From Chlorella sorokiniana (taxonomy: Eukaryota > Chlorophyta > Trebouxiophyceae > Chlorellales > Chlorellaceae), in contig CP084619.1 in NCBI GenBank assembly GCA_025917655.1, forward strand, positions 620,001 to 684,000: DNA of 64,000 nt. The letters are read 5' to 3'. The position numbers and the translations under genes are program-made. Below, in pieces: positions 43,901 to 53,800 of this stretch. How positions within the stretch are numbered: the stretch's first letter is position 1; each line of letters begins with the position of its first letter. Below the pieces are notes generated by a model. That model saw only the letters and a list, made by a program, of their open reading frames with translations, was not told where the DNA came from and did no database searches.

Positions 43901-45093
43901 ACCGCTCGCTCGCATATGCCTTCACCCTACAGACAATCCCTCTCCCCAAACAAAACACACACACACACACACACCGCCACGCCCCCACTGCAGCCCGAGC
44001 GCATTGCGGCGGTGACGCGGCTGCTGGAGGGCGGGGGCGCGCTGCGCATCGAGGACGTGCTGCCGCTGTTCCCCGACTTTGTGGAGATCGACGCCTTCAA
44101 GGAGGCCATCTGCAGGTGGGGCCAGCACCCTGCCGTTTTGGCTTTTTGTTCATGCTTCCTTCGCGGGGCTGCGCTGGCGGGGGTGGGTGGGCTGCCTTGG
44201 CGGGTGGGGGGCTGGGGGCTTGGAGGGTGTTGCATTGGTCCCGCAGGCTGTTCAGGTGGGCCGCCCTGCAGTCCTTTCTTTTCCCCAGTGCCCCGCTGCC
44301 CTTGTGGTACACTTGCGTTTGCACACACACACGCACACATGCACACACGCACACGCACCGCCCCCGCAGCTCCCTGGAGGCCTACAACCAAGAAATCGAG
44401 GGGCTGAAGCGCGAGATGCAGATCGCCACGCAGACGGCGCAGGCGATACGGTGGGGGCCGCTGCTGGAACTGCGCGGTGCAGCGTGTGCCGCCTGCACAC
44501 CCCGCGCCCAGCCCCCCCCAGGCTTGCCCCTCCGTTTACGGCTGCGCTCTCCGCTGCCGGCAGCGTCGTCATATCAATGTTGCCTCCACCTGCCTGGGGG
44601 AGGAAACAATCCTTGTTTAATCCCGAGTTTTTCTGCTTCTCTGTGCTGGGCTTCAGGGAGGACCTGTCCCGCCTGGAGCATCGCTCCGCTGCGCTGGACA
44701 GCGGCGAGCCGTGCGCGCGCTGCTGGCGCCCGCTGGCCTCCCCTGCCCCGCGGCCGCGGGCCCCTCTGGCGGCGCGCTGCCCCGCCTCTACCTCTTCCCC
44801 ACGGGCAACGCCTTCCACGCGCCCTGCCTGTGCGCCGAGGTGGCTGAGCTGGCGCCAGCCGCGCAGCGCGCGCGCATCGCCGCCCTGGCCGAGCGCCTCG
44901 CCGCGCTGCCAGAGGGCGCCGCCGAGCCCCCGCCACCCCGGCGGCGCCCGGCCGCCAGCGTGGCGGAGCTGCGGCGCCAGCTGGAGGATGAGGTGGCGGT
45001 GGAGGACCCTTACGAGGGGGAGCTGGTGGCCAGGCACCTCTCCCGCCCCTATGTGGCCCCCACGAGCAGGAGGCCGACGGCTGGGCGCTGTGA
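37951..45093 (+). CDS. VPS18: VPS18, HOPS/CORVET core subunit
   Basis: A core subunit of the HOPS and CORVET tethering complexes of late-endosome/vacuole fusion. Exon one (37951-38090) is MLDDWNSQLTEAGEPGAL. The beta-propeller follows: YAVAFTVCNDALFVATSRNF, RVRRLFVDPLGRHALLTLQ, KLKGLAVTSVAWSP, EALLGTDSGAIYELSLEEGK, QYHLVLLYPSKLQYVNRTSK and GRIYVLAGDDALEVDATAEE. The helical clathrin-like repeats include AVYLAEAAALFEDGDYVAAA (about 40806-40870), FEEVALRLMETGEPEAVAAF, AFIQRYTDVLDPGTTVGLLA, PSVSPELHYKFAAALVAAQP, VGLFEDAVALALTFDTDLAT, VLPLFPDFVEIDAFKEAIC and YNQEIEGLKREMQIATQTAQ. The RING comes last: GEPCARC, then LYLFPTGNAFHAPCLCAEV. The C-terminus SRPYVAP-HEQEADGWAL fits the family tail (RPFI.P....E..SW.L) once one C is added at 45057-45061, giving the stop at 45091-45093. 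Without it the frame runs to 45154. Confidence 0.92.
42011..42058. repeat. Short tandem repeat in a VPS18 intron
   Basis: CCCTCCCGCGCGTATGC occurs twice in tandem just before the exon starting GCCGCCTCCCGCCTGC. Confidence 0.8.
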
Positions 45094-45574
45094 CGCGGCC
45101 GCCGCGCCTGGCGTAACCCCTTCTCGGCTCAGCCACTCCCCCTCTTTTTCCTGATGTATGGGTGTGCCACCGGGCTTTGCCAGCCAGGATTGCAAGCCAG
45201 GCTTTGCATACGGCTGCGGCCAGCCAGGCTTTGCGATTGCGATTGTGGGCACGCTCGCGCGGTCAAAAATAATCGACGGGGTTGCAGAGGGCAGGGGACG
45301 GCACGCGGGGCCAAGGTCGGAAGCAAGGCGGCGGGCCAACGATGCGTCTTGGCGCCGGCCGGCCGCATATCAGCAGGCGGGCTGGCATTGTCAGGCGGCC
45401 TGCCAGGGGCCGGGACAGGAAAAAATGGCAGCGCGGGAGGCTCACTAGGATGGCGAGGGAAACACGGGAGGGTGGGGAGGCGGGCACTGGTGTGGGGATG
45501 TACAACACTCGGGTCGGGCAGGCCGGAGGCGTGCGTTGGCGACGCACAACGGGCCGCAGGCGCGGCGGGGGCTG
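45094..45574. other. Convergent 3' flanks of VPS18 and the DUF3411 gene
   Basis: No gene seen. Near 45170-45235 it has a short internal repeat, GCCAGCCAGGATTGCAAGCC and GCCAGCCAGGCTTTGCG, which gives repeated QPGF/KPGF in translation but no sustained protein. Confidence 0.5.
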
Positions 45575-48500
45575 CTAGTGCCCGGCTCCCGCCTTCTGCA
45601 CGCCCAGCAAGCGAATGAAGTCCACCCACAGCAGCCTGCAGGGAGGAGCGTTCAGCGGGAGCGTTGAGGAGGAGGACAAGGGGTGATGGGGAGGAAAGAA
45701 GGGGCGCTGAGGAGTAGGGGAGGAGTGCTGAAGGGAGTGCGCGCGGTGGGCGCTTGCTGTGACACTCCCACCCCTCCGCCACCAGCGGCTCCTGGCAGGC
45801 AGACCCAGACAGCGGCCAAGCGGCAGCCAGGCAGGCAAGCAGCCGGGCAGGCCCCCCAGCGCGCGATGGCAGCGTCGGCGCCACCAACGGAACGGCGCCA
45901 TCAGCAGCAGCAGCTCACGATCCCAGGAAGGTGTTGCCGGTGCGGACGATGAAGGAGAGCGCGGCGCAGGCGGCGGGGTTGGAGCGGAAGAACACCTCGA
46001 TGCCGCGCTCCTCAACCAACCCAGCCAGTATCTGCGCGGGGGGCGGGCGTTGAGCGGTGGGGATGGCGGGTTGAAATGGAGAAGTGCGATAGGGTGTGGG
46101 TGGGCGTGAGTTGAAGGATGGGTGCGCATGACCGGGGCAGGCGATATGACGCGAGGGGCAGGGCGGGCGGCCAAAGGGCGGGGAGGAAAGGGGGAGGGGT
46201 CTGGCGAGGTGCGCGTGACCATCATCATCAATCAAGTTGCAGCAGGCCGAGGGGCTGCGCACGCAGCTGCTCCCGGCTTCCATGCTTCCCCCACCCACAC
46301 CGCCCCACCACCCCGCCATCCCCACCTGGTAGCGCAGGTTGGAAGAGGAGGCCATGTACGAGCCGTAGGCGGCGCTCATCACCAGCACATCCTGCGCGGG
46401 GGAGAGGAAAACATTTGCTTACAATTTTTCACCGGGGGAGAGGGGAGACGTTGTTGATTCATCCAAAGATGTGTGATGTTGTTATTTTATCCACAAATGT
46501 GTGGGTGGGCGGGGGCGGGGCCTGTGTCAGGGAAGGCGCAGCAGCACCCCACCACCAGCCGACTAGCGGCGCCGAACCAGCGGCAGCACGCCTGCCGTGC
46601 CACTTTGCAAGAGGGACGCCCGGCAGCGAAGAGGACTGCGCGGCAGCGCGGGCGGGCGAGCGGGTCCGCGGCCCGCCTGCCGCAGGGCGCTGTGCGGCAG
46701 CGCGGCGAGGAGCGGCGGCAGCACAGCAAGGAGCGGCGGCAGCGCGGCGAGGAGCGGCGGCAGCACAGCAAGGAGCGGCGGCAGCGCGGCGAGGAGCGGC
46801 GCAGCGCACCTGTGGCGGGTTGAGCGGCACGAAGTCTGGGTCCAGCAGGGAGCGCACGCCCACCAGCCCGTTGGTGATGCCCACGCCCAGCAGGGAGGCG
46901 AAGAAGCCAACGCCAAACAGCTTCAGGCCTGGGGAGGGGGGCGGCGGGGGAGGGCAGGGTGAGGAGGGCATGTGTGTGTAGAGGGGGAGGGAGAGGGGGA
47001 GGGAGAGGAGGGCACGGCGAGGAGGGTATGTGCGTAGGGTGCAGGCGGGGGTGTTCGCGGGCAACAGGAGGTCAGGGTGTACAGCAGAAAAGGAGGGCCG
47101 CCGCAGCTCGCAGGGCAGCAGCCGGGGGCAGGGCATGAGCCACCAGAGCATGCAGCATCCGGCTGGCCATGCGCCGCAAGTTGGCGGCATCCGCCGGCCA
47201 GGCAGCAGGTGCGGCAGCGAGCGGGCCGGCCGGCCTGCAGGCCACCCACCGTTGCGCACGACGGCGCCCGTGCGCTGGGCCAGCGTGAAGGGCGCGTAGC
47301 CCGGGGGCACCTTTTGGAAGGCGTTGTCGGGGCAGCCCGCAAACAGCTTGCCCAGGGGGTTGAAGGAGGCGGCGGCGGCGCTGCCCCTGCAAGGAGGGCC
47401 AGAACGGAGCGCAGTTGATGGGCGGCAGGGCGCTTCCCAGACAGAACGCCGCACAGCTGCGCGAGCATGCTGGCCTGCTGCCACAAGCCCTAAGCAAGCG
47501 GCGGCAGGAGGAGCGGCGCCGACGGGCAGCGGGGCAGCGTGCGGGCGCTGCACAGGCCCTCACTTGGAGGCGTAGGTGGGCGCAGGCAGCCAGACGAGCA
47601 TGAAGTCCGCAATGACAGCCCTGCAGACAGGTGGCAGCGGGGGGCGGCAAGTCGGCAAGAGGGACGGAGGGGCTTGGGCTCCTGCCCGCCGCAGCCCCTA
47701 GCAGCCACAGCCCACACCATCTTCCACACATCCACAGCCTTTCCTTGTCATGCAAGCAAAGTGAGGCGGCGCCTGGCTGCCTCGATGCTGCACGTCATGA
47801 CACCGCACAGCAAGCAAGCAGCACAGCACCAAACAGCTCACATGACGAGGTTGGCAAAGACGAAGTCGAGCTCACGCTTGAAGTCGTCGCCGCGCTTGGT
47901 GTACTCTGCGGGACAGGCGGTACGGCAAGCGACGGCGGTGCAGCGCAAGAGTCGCTCACGCCGCTGAGGGATGCGGCAGGTGCTGCCCTTGCTCCTGGCT
48001 GCTCCTGCCTGCGACGGCCACACGCTGTGCACAGCGCCTGGGCCTCTGCCCCGCCGCCCCGCCGCCGCTGCCGCTACCCACAGCCGCCTGCTGCCAGCCG
48101 CCGCCCGCCTCCTCACCTGCGGTGGTCTTGGTGCAGATGCCGATGCCCACCTCTATGGCCACCTTGATCATGAAGCCGGGGTCAGCCAGCAGCCGCTCGC
48201 GGAAGCCGCTGCGTGCAGTGCTCGGAAACAATCATCAGGAACAGGGGAGGGAGGGCTCCCCGGGGCAAGCGGCAACAGGGGTCAACACTTCGGAGGCGGG
48301 GGTGCCTTGCAGCGGCGCAAAGGCTGACGAGTCCCAGCTCCCCGCATCCTCGCCCCCAGCCGCGTGCTGGGCCCTGCGCCGCAGAGCCGCCGTCGCCCCA
48401 CGAGTGTCCCGCACGCCCGCTGCAACCCCCAGCCCACCCGCAACCCCTGCTCACCCGATCTTGAGCAGCCAGGAGAGGACGGGGTTGCGGTCCAGGTCCA

Positions 48501-48971
48501 GGAAGCGGTCCAGGATCTCCTTGGGCAGCTTGCCCGCAGCCAGCGCCTCCGCCATGTCTGCGGGGCAAGCGTCGAGGATTCAGAAGACGCGTGCGGTCGC
48601 CAGTCAGACGGGCGGCGTCCGAGCGCCCAGGGGCGGACAAGGGGGCAGGCCGGGCCGGCTGGTTGGCCTGATCGTACAGTACGCTCACCTGCCGGGAGGG
48701 ACTCCACCGCCTTGCCAGCCAGGATCGCGCCGCTGGCGACGCCGCTGCCGTTGCCACCCGCGCCGTTCTCGTCGCCGCCGCCGCCGCCGCCGCTGCCGCC
48801 TGTGGGGCCGCTGCTGCCTGGAGGCGCGCCTCCCGTGGATGGTACCGCCTCAGCATCACCTGAGGCGCCCCGTGCCCGCCAATGCGCACGGCTGTTTTGC
48901 AGAGATGCGCGGCGGAACGCGGGGAGCTCCCGGGACGCCCCCTCACGCCCTGTGCATTGTGGAGATGGCAT
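45575..48971 (-). CDS. RETICULATA-related (DUF3411) plastid membrane protein
   Basis: The family comprises plant and algal plastid-envelope proteins, whose land-plant members affect leaf vein and mesophyll development and plastid metabolism. The start MPSPQCTGREGASREL at 48971 opens a Ser/Gly/Pro-rich plastid-type leader. The conserved part runs KLPKEILDRFLDLDRNPVLS (about 48470-48530), SGFRERLLADPGFMIKVAIE, GIGICTKTT (about 48125-48205), EYTKRGDDFKRELDFVFANL (about 47843-47905), VIADFMLVWLPAPTYASK, then FNPLGKLFAGCPDNAFQKVP, YAPFTLAQRTGAVVRNG, LKLFGVGFFASLLGVGITNG, VLVMSAAYGSYMASSSNLRY, IEVFFRSNPAACAALSFIVR and LLWVDFIRLLGVQKAGAGH before the stop. The ADP.F..K...E and R..DF..E segments and the hydrophobic GVGFFASLLGVG are typical. 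Membrane segments fall in the last third. Confidence 0.9.
46700..46804. repeat. 42-bp minisatellite built of two 21-bp halves, intronic
   Basis: A 42-bp unit, made of GCGCGGCGAGGAGCGG-CGGCA and GCACAGCAAGGAGCGG-CGGCA halves, repeats at 46700, 46742 and 46784. It lies in an intron of the DUF3411 gene just before the exon ending PDFVPLNPPQ. Confidence 0.9.
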
Positions 48972-49762
48972 CTTATTTTAATCAGCGACATAGCCGCCAT
49001 TGTGGGCGTTGCAGTTCTAGCCCACAAGCTGCCCTAATTCACAAACGCGGGCTGGCGGAGGCGATGGCGCGGAACGGGATACAGGCGAGCTGCACAACAC
49101 CGATGGCGGAGGGTTCGCGCCATGCCGCTCCGGGGCCCCGTAGGTCACACCCCTGCCCATGTGGCAGACGGGGCAGCCGCAGCGCGTCGCGGCATCTGGA
49201 CGCTGTCGTTGTCCCCAGGAAGCATCCATGGCTTGCAGTAAACCGTTTCAGTGCCTGGCATACCCACTCGATTGCAGTGGAGCGCAAGCGGCCTGGTTCT
49301 CTGCTGCACCCAGCGGCAAGCTGGATGCTCTCCGGCACTCGAGTGTCCACGTGAAAGCTGGTGCCGTCATCCCGCTGCGACGTCTGCTGATGGCCACCAA
49401 TGAAAAGGAGCTGACGGCGCTGCACCTTGCTGCTCGCAAGGCACATGGCCAGGCGGTGATTGTGCAGGCAGACCGCAGCGCCGCCCCACCAGCACACAAG
49501 GCTGCCACTGGAGGGCACCGCTGGGCGGCTCGGCAGCACACAGGCGCACCGCCGCTTTGAATGAGGTGCACGCCGCCTTGATGGGCGCAGTATGAACCTG
49601 AACGCACGAGTTTAACCCCGACACTCGGAGAACATGCAGCCTAGATGCAGCTCAGCTGCTCGGGTGCAAGCACGTGAGCGCTGCACCGCCCAAGCCTGGG
49701 TGCAGGTGTTCCGGCCTGTACCCTGCCCAGACTGGGAGGGTGCCAGCAACGCCCGCATTCAA
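48972..49762. other. Intergenic region with a GH31-like fragment
   Basis: Between the start of the DUF3411 gene and the stop of the HAUS1-like gene, both minus. Apart from the fragment at 49159-49560 I see no gene. Confidence 0.45.
49159..49560 (+). pseudogene. Possible remnant of a GH31 alpha-glucosidase C-terminus
   Basis: One frame has HVKAGAVIPLRRLLMATNEK followed by LHLAARKAHGQA. In GH31 alpha-glucosidases the segment after the catalytic barrel reads H.RAG.ILP......T....R..P..L..AL....GxA, which this resembles. Nothing of the catalytic domain lies nearby and the neighbours are unrelated genes. So it is either a small broken remnant or a chance match. Confidence 0.3.
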
Positions 49763-50648
49763 TCACTCCATGCCCTCCAGGTTTGTCTGCAGGCGCTGTC
49801 GCAGCCGCGCCAGCTCGCCGCGCTTGGCCTGGATGGCCGCTTCCGCCTCGGCCACGTCAGCGGGCAGGCCGCCGTAAGGCTCCAGCTGGCGCTCCACCGC
49901 CGCAAGCTCGGCGGCAGTGGCTGCATGCTGCTTCCCCAGGGCATGCAGCCGCACTTGCATGATCTGCGAGCACGGGAAGGGAAGCGGCTCGCTTTGGGCA
50001 GCCACGTATGCCGTGCGCGGCTTGCATGCTGGCCGATCAATTTGCTGGCTCAAACCAGGGCCCTTGCACGTAAAACCAAGGTTCATGCATGTTTTGGGGC
50101 TGTTTTGGCATGCATGCGCACCTCTGGTCTCAGCTGGATTGCCGCCAGCCGCGACTCGATCTGCTGATGCCGCTCCGCGTAGCCAGCCGTCCTCGCATCC
50201 GCAGGCTGCACTTCGCCCTGCCACCTCTCCTCATCCTGTCTTCGCTCCTCCGCCGCTGCGTCGAGCCTCTGCGCCAGGCTCTGGAGCTCGCTGAGGGCGG
50301 CGCGGGTAGCCGCCAGCTGTGCCGCCAGCTGAGCGCCGACGTCAAATGCCGCTTCCTGCAGGGCCGATGCCGTTTCAGGGCAGTGGGTAAAGAGAAGAAA
50401 CAGCAACGAATTGTCCAGAAGTCAATGCATGGTGCACTTGGTGTCGCGCATGCGCACCTCTCGATCCTGCGCTTCTTGAGCGGCTGAGGCGGCCTGTCGC
50501 GCTGCCGCTGCAAGTGACGCTGGCCGGGTGTCGGCAAGGTGCAGGGCAGCTGCCGCCTGGGACAGGGTTTCTAGCAGGTCTGCTATGCTCGGGGGAGGGC
50601 ATCAAGGGCACTCGGTTGCGGCAGGAGCAGGTCAGCAAGACTGCTCAT
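49763..50648 (-). CDS. Probable augmin subunit HAUS1/AUG1
   Basis: HAUS1 is a coiled-coil subunit of augmin, which recruits gamma-tubulin to existing microtubules. The start MSSLADLLLPQPSALDALP is at 50648. Exon one continues, after one base is added in the G run at 50593-50597, with IADLLETLSQAAAALHLADT and AAARQAASAAQEAQDRE. Exon two (about 50355-50120) reads LAAQLAATRAALSELQSLAQ and RHQQIESRLAAIQ, heptad-like helix. The last exon (about 49970-49763) reads KQHAATAAELAAVERQLEPY, GGLPADVAEAEAAIQAKRGE and LARLRQRLQTNLEGME. The Y.GLP.D...A...I..K..EL..L..+L ending is the best match to HAUS1 C-termini. At about 220 residues it is shorter than usual HAUS1 proteins (about 280-300), so N-terminal sequence may be missing or unseen. 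Confidence 0.5.
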
Positions 50649-50869
50649 TTTTGTTTCGCTGTGCATTGAGTCGGTGCCGGTTTGGTACAACACGTGCTAG
50701 AAACGATCGCAGGTGGCCACAATCGTGAGGCGCAGGCAGGTCATTGAAATTTCTTTGCAACGTGGTCTGAGCTGTCGCTGGGGTTTTGTTGCTGGGCCTC
50801 TGGCGGGTCTGCCTATCGCGGCTGCCTCATTCAGAGGTGGCGGTTCGCTGCTGCTTGATTCCATACAGC
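50649..50869. promoter_or_regulatory. Short divergent promoter region
   Basis: About 220 bp between the start of the HAUS1-like gene (-) and the proposed start of PurL (+). No clear TATA box. Its extent depends on the PurL start, which is tentative. Confidence 0.35.
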
Positions 50870-53800
50870 CATGGAGGCGCTGGCTAGCGGCAGAGCCCTG
50901 CCCAAGTGCGGCGGCGCTCTGACGTGCCGCAAGGCGGCTGGGTGAGCATCCCGACATTGATATATATGTTATGCAATGCGTGCGGCCAGCCTCGCCAGAC
51001 CCCACACGTGCAACGTGCAACCATCACTGTGCACACCATGCATGACGCTTTGCTGCAGGCCTGGCACGCGCTGGCAGCCCCGCCGCCTGGGAGGACGCGC
51101 CCTTGGCGCTTTCAAGCAGGGTGCCGCCCTCTTGCCAGGTGCCGCCGCTGCCGCCACTGTCCTCTGTTTGGGCCCGCGCAGCAGCGGCAGTAGCTGCATT
51201 TCACTCTTGTGGTGTTGCTGTGTGCAGGCCAGCAACCTGTTGCACAAGGGCGCAGCCGTCTGGTGGTGCACGCGATCCAGACGCCCCCGTGAGCCAGTGC
51301 AGCGTGCAAATGCTATTGTTGGACTTGCCATTGATGTTGTGGACTTGCCGTCGGTGGCCATGCATGCCCTGCTGAACAGCTGGCCCGTGAGGTGCAAATC
51401 CTCCTTTTGGCACCTCTGCTTCCCTGCTCATACAACCACATTGCACCCTGCCGGCTGCGCAGCGCCCTGCGGCCCCGCGGCGCCTCAACAGAAGCTGCAG
51501 CAGGCGGGCGCCGGCATCGTCCAGCTGTACCGCTACCCCGGCCTGACCGAGTCCAAAGCCAAGACGCTGCTGCGCAAGGTCAGCTCGCAAGGGCATGGAT
51601 GAACAGCTGTATGCCTGGATTGCCAGGCCAGCACTGCACTTGTGGTGGCATGTGACAGTTCCGCGCGCCGGTACGAGCGGCGTCAGCTGGGGCAGCGGGC
51701 TCCCTGCGAGGGCCGCTGCTTCCAGCAGAGGCTGGCTGGGCACCCCGGCTGCAGGCTGACGCGCGTGCTTGCCAGACGGCACTGCAGCAGGCTCAATGCC
51801 TGCCGCGCTCCGTCGCGCTGAGGTTGCGCCCCCGCCCAGCATGACCCGCTTTCCGTCCTGTTTCTTCGCTCCTCTGCAGGCCCAGGACAAGGCCTCGAAG
51901 GACATTGTGGGCATTGACGGCGAGCTGGTGAGGCCGGCAGCAAAGGCGCAGCCCGAGCTCACGCTTGCACGCAGCCAGCCGTTCGAGGCCTTGCGGAGAG
52001 GCCGCTTGCCGCGGCTGCGCCGCATGTGTTCCAGACGTGGCCGCGCCGTGCGACAGAGCCCCGCGGAAACCCGCTTTTCCGTTGTCACCGTGCCTCCTTT
52101 CGCAGTGCTTCAACATCTCCCTCAAGGCGCCGCTCACTGCCGCTGAGGCCAACACGCTGTCCTGGCTGCTGCGCGAGACGTTTGAGCCGGAGCTGCTGAC
52201 CGCCTCCACCGAGTTTTCCGCCTCTGCACTCGGCCCCAATGACGCAGTGGTGGAGGTGAGGCGCGCTGGCGGCTCTTGCTGCGCTTGTTTTATTGCGCAT
52301 ATGCTTTCCAGCTGGCCTCCCTGGCTTGCACAAGGGCTGCACAGCGGCCCCCGGGACGCTCAAGTGAGCGGGTTCGGCGGAGCAGCGCCCAGCGCTGCTG
52401 CATCCGGCAATGATTGCACTCCAAATCGTTGATAGTAGATTCTGACTCTCGCTGAGGACACCCTACGTGGGAATCTCACTGAGCCGCGCAGCGCCGCACG
52501 GGCGCCTTGCATCCTGCCCGCTGACGCACCCTCGTTCTGCCCCCCCAAAACGGCTGCCTTTGCATCCCAGCACACAAACCTGCCACCCCCACGTGCCCAC
52601 TGTTGTTACAACAAGCCCAACACCACGCACGCGCAGGTTGGCCCCCGCATGTCCTTCTCCACTGCCTGGTGCGCCAACGCCCTCTCCATCTGCGCCTCCT
52701 GCGGCCTCGGCGACAAGGTGGACCGCGTGGAGGTGTCCCCCGCTACCTGCTGCGCGGCGGCGCCCGCTGGACGGCGCCGCCGCCGCACGCGCGCGGCCCT
52801 GGTGCACGATCGCATGACGGAGCAGGTGGGGGTTGGGGGGTGAGGGGTGGGGTGGTGGGGAGTGGGTGGGGGCACGATTGCACGACAAGAGAGGGTGTGT
52901 GTGGGTGTGAGGGGTGTAGGGGGTTCACAGGTACGGTGGATTCAGGAGGACGAGGAGCGGGGATGCTTGGGTCGCCACACACGCGCATGCCACTGCCATG
53001 CGCCAAAGCACCTGCACGCACGCATGACACCCCACCCCACCTCGCCCGACCCACCTCACATCGCAACAGGTGTACCCCGAGCCGCTGCGCAGCTTTGCGT
53101 CCGACGCGGTGCCCGCCCCGTGGTGACTGTGCCTGTGATGGAGCGGGGCCGCGCCGCGCTGGAGGCCATCAACAAGGCACGCTGCGCCTGCCGCGCTGCG
53201 CCTGCCGTGCTGTGCCCGCCGCGCTGGGCCTGCCGCTGGGCCCGCACGCTTGCCCAGTGCTGGCCGGCCGCCAGCAGCAGCGCGCCGCTGCACCGGGTCC
53301 AGGCTGCAGCCCGCCCCAGCCCCCCAGCCGGCCACCGCAGCACTCCCGCCCATCCCCTCCTCGCCCTCTTTTGTTTCCCCTGTTTTCCTTCTGCCTGCTT
53401 CAGGAGATGGGGCTGGCTTTTGACGAGTGGGACCTGGACTACTACACCGCCATGTTCAAGGACGAGCTGCTGCGGCGCGACCCACCAACGTGGAGCTCTT
53501 CGACATCGCCCAGTCCAACTCGGAGCACAGCCGGTGGGTGGGTGGGAGGGTGGCGGGGTGGGTGGGGGCAGGCCGCCAGGACGGGTGCGGGCGCAGCGTG
53601 GCTGTCGCCCGCACCCGGGGGGGCTGCCGTCGTCCTTGAATCCCCCACCTGGCTGTGATCTCCCCGCCTGCGGCCTTGCGCTCGACTGCTGCCCCCGCAC
53701 GTTTCCTGCGCGGCATCATGCACACGGCGAGCCCCGCCTGCTGCCACCCGCACCCTGCCCCCGCTCATCAACCCTCCTCAACCCTTCGGCACCTTTCACC

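Noticed and set aside
45094-45154. VPS18 C-terminus extended to 45154
   Set aside because: That frame ends in unconserved sequence. Adding one C at 45057-45061 gives the family's normal RPY...W.L tail and a stop at 45093.
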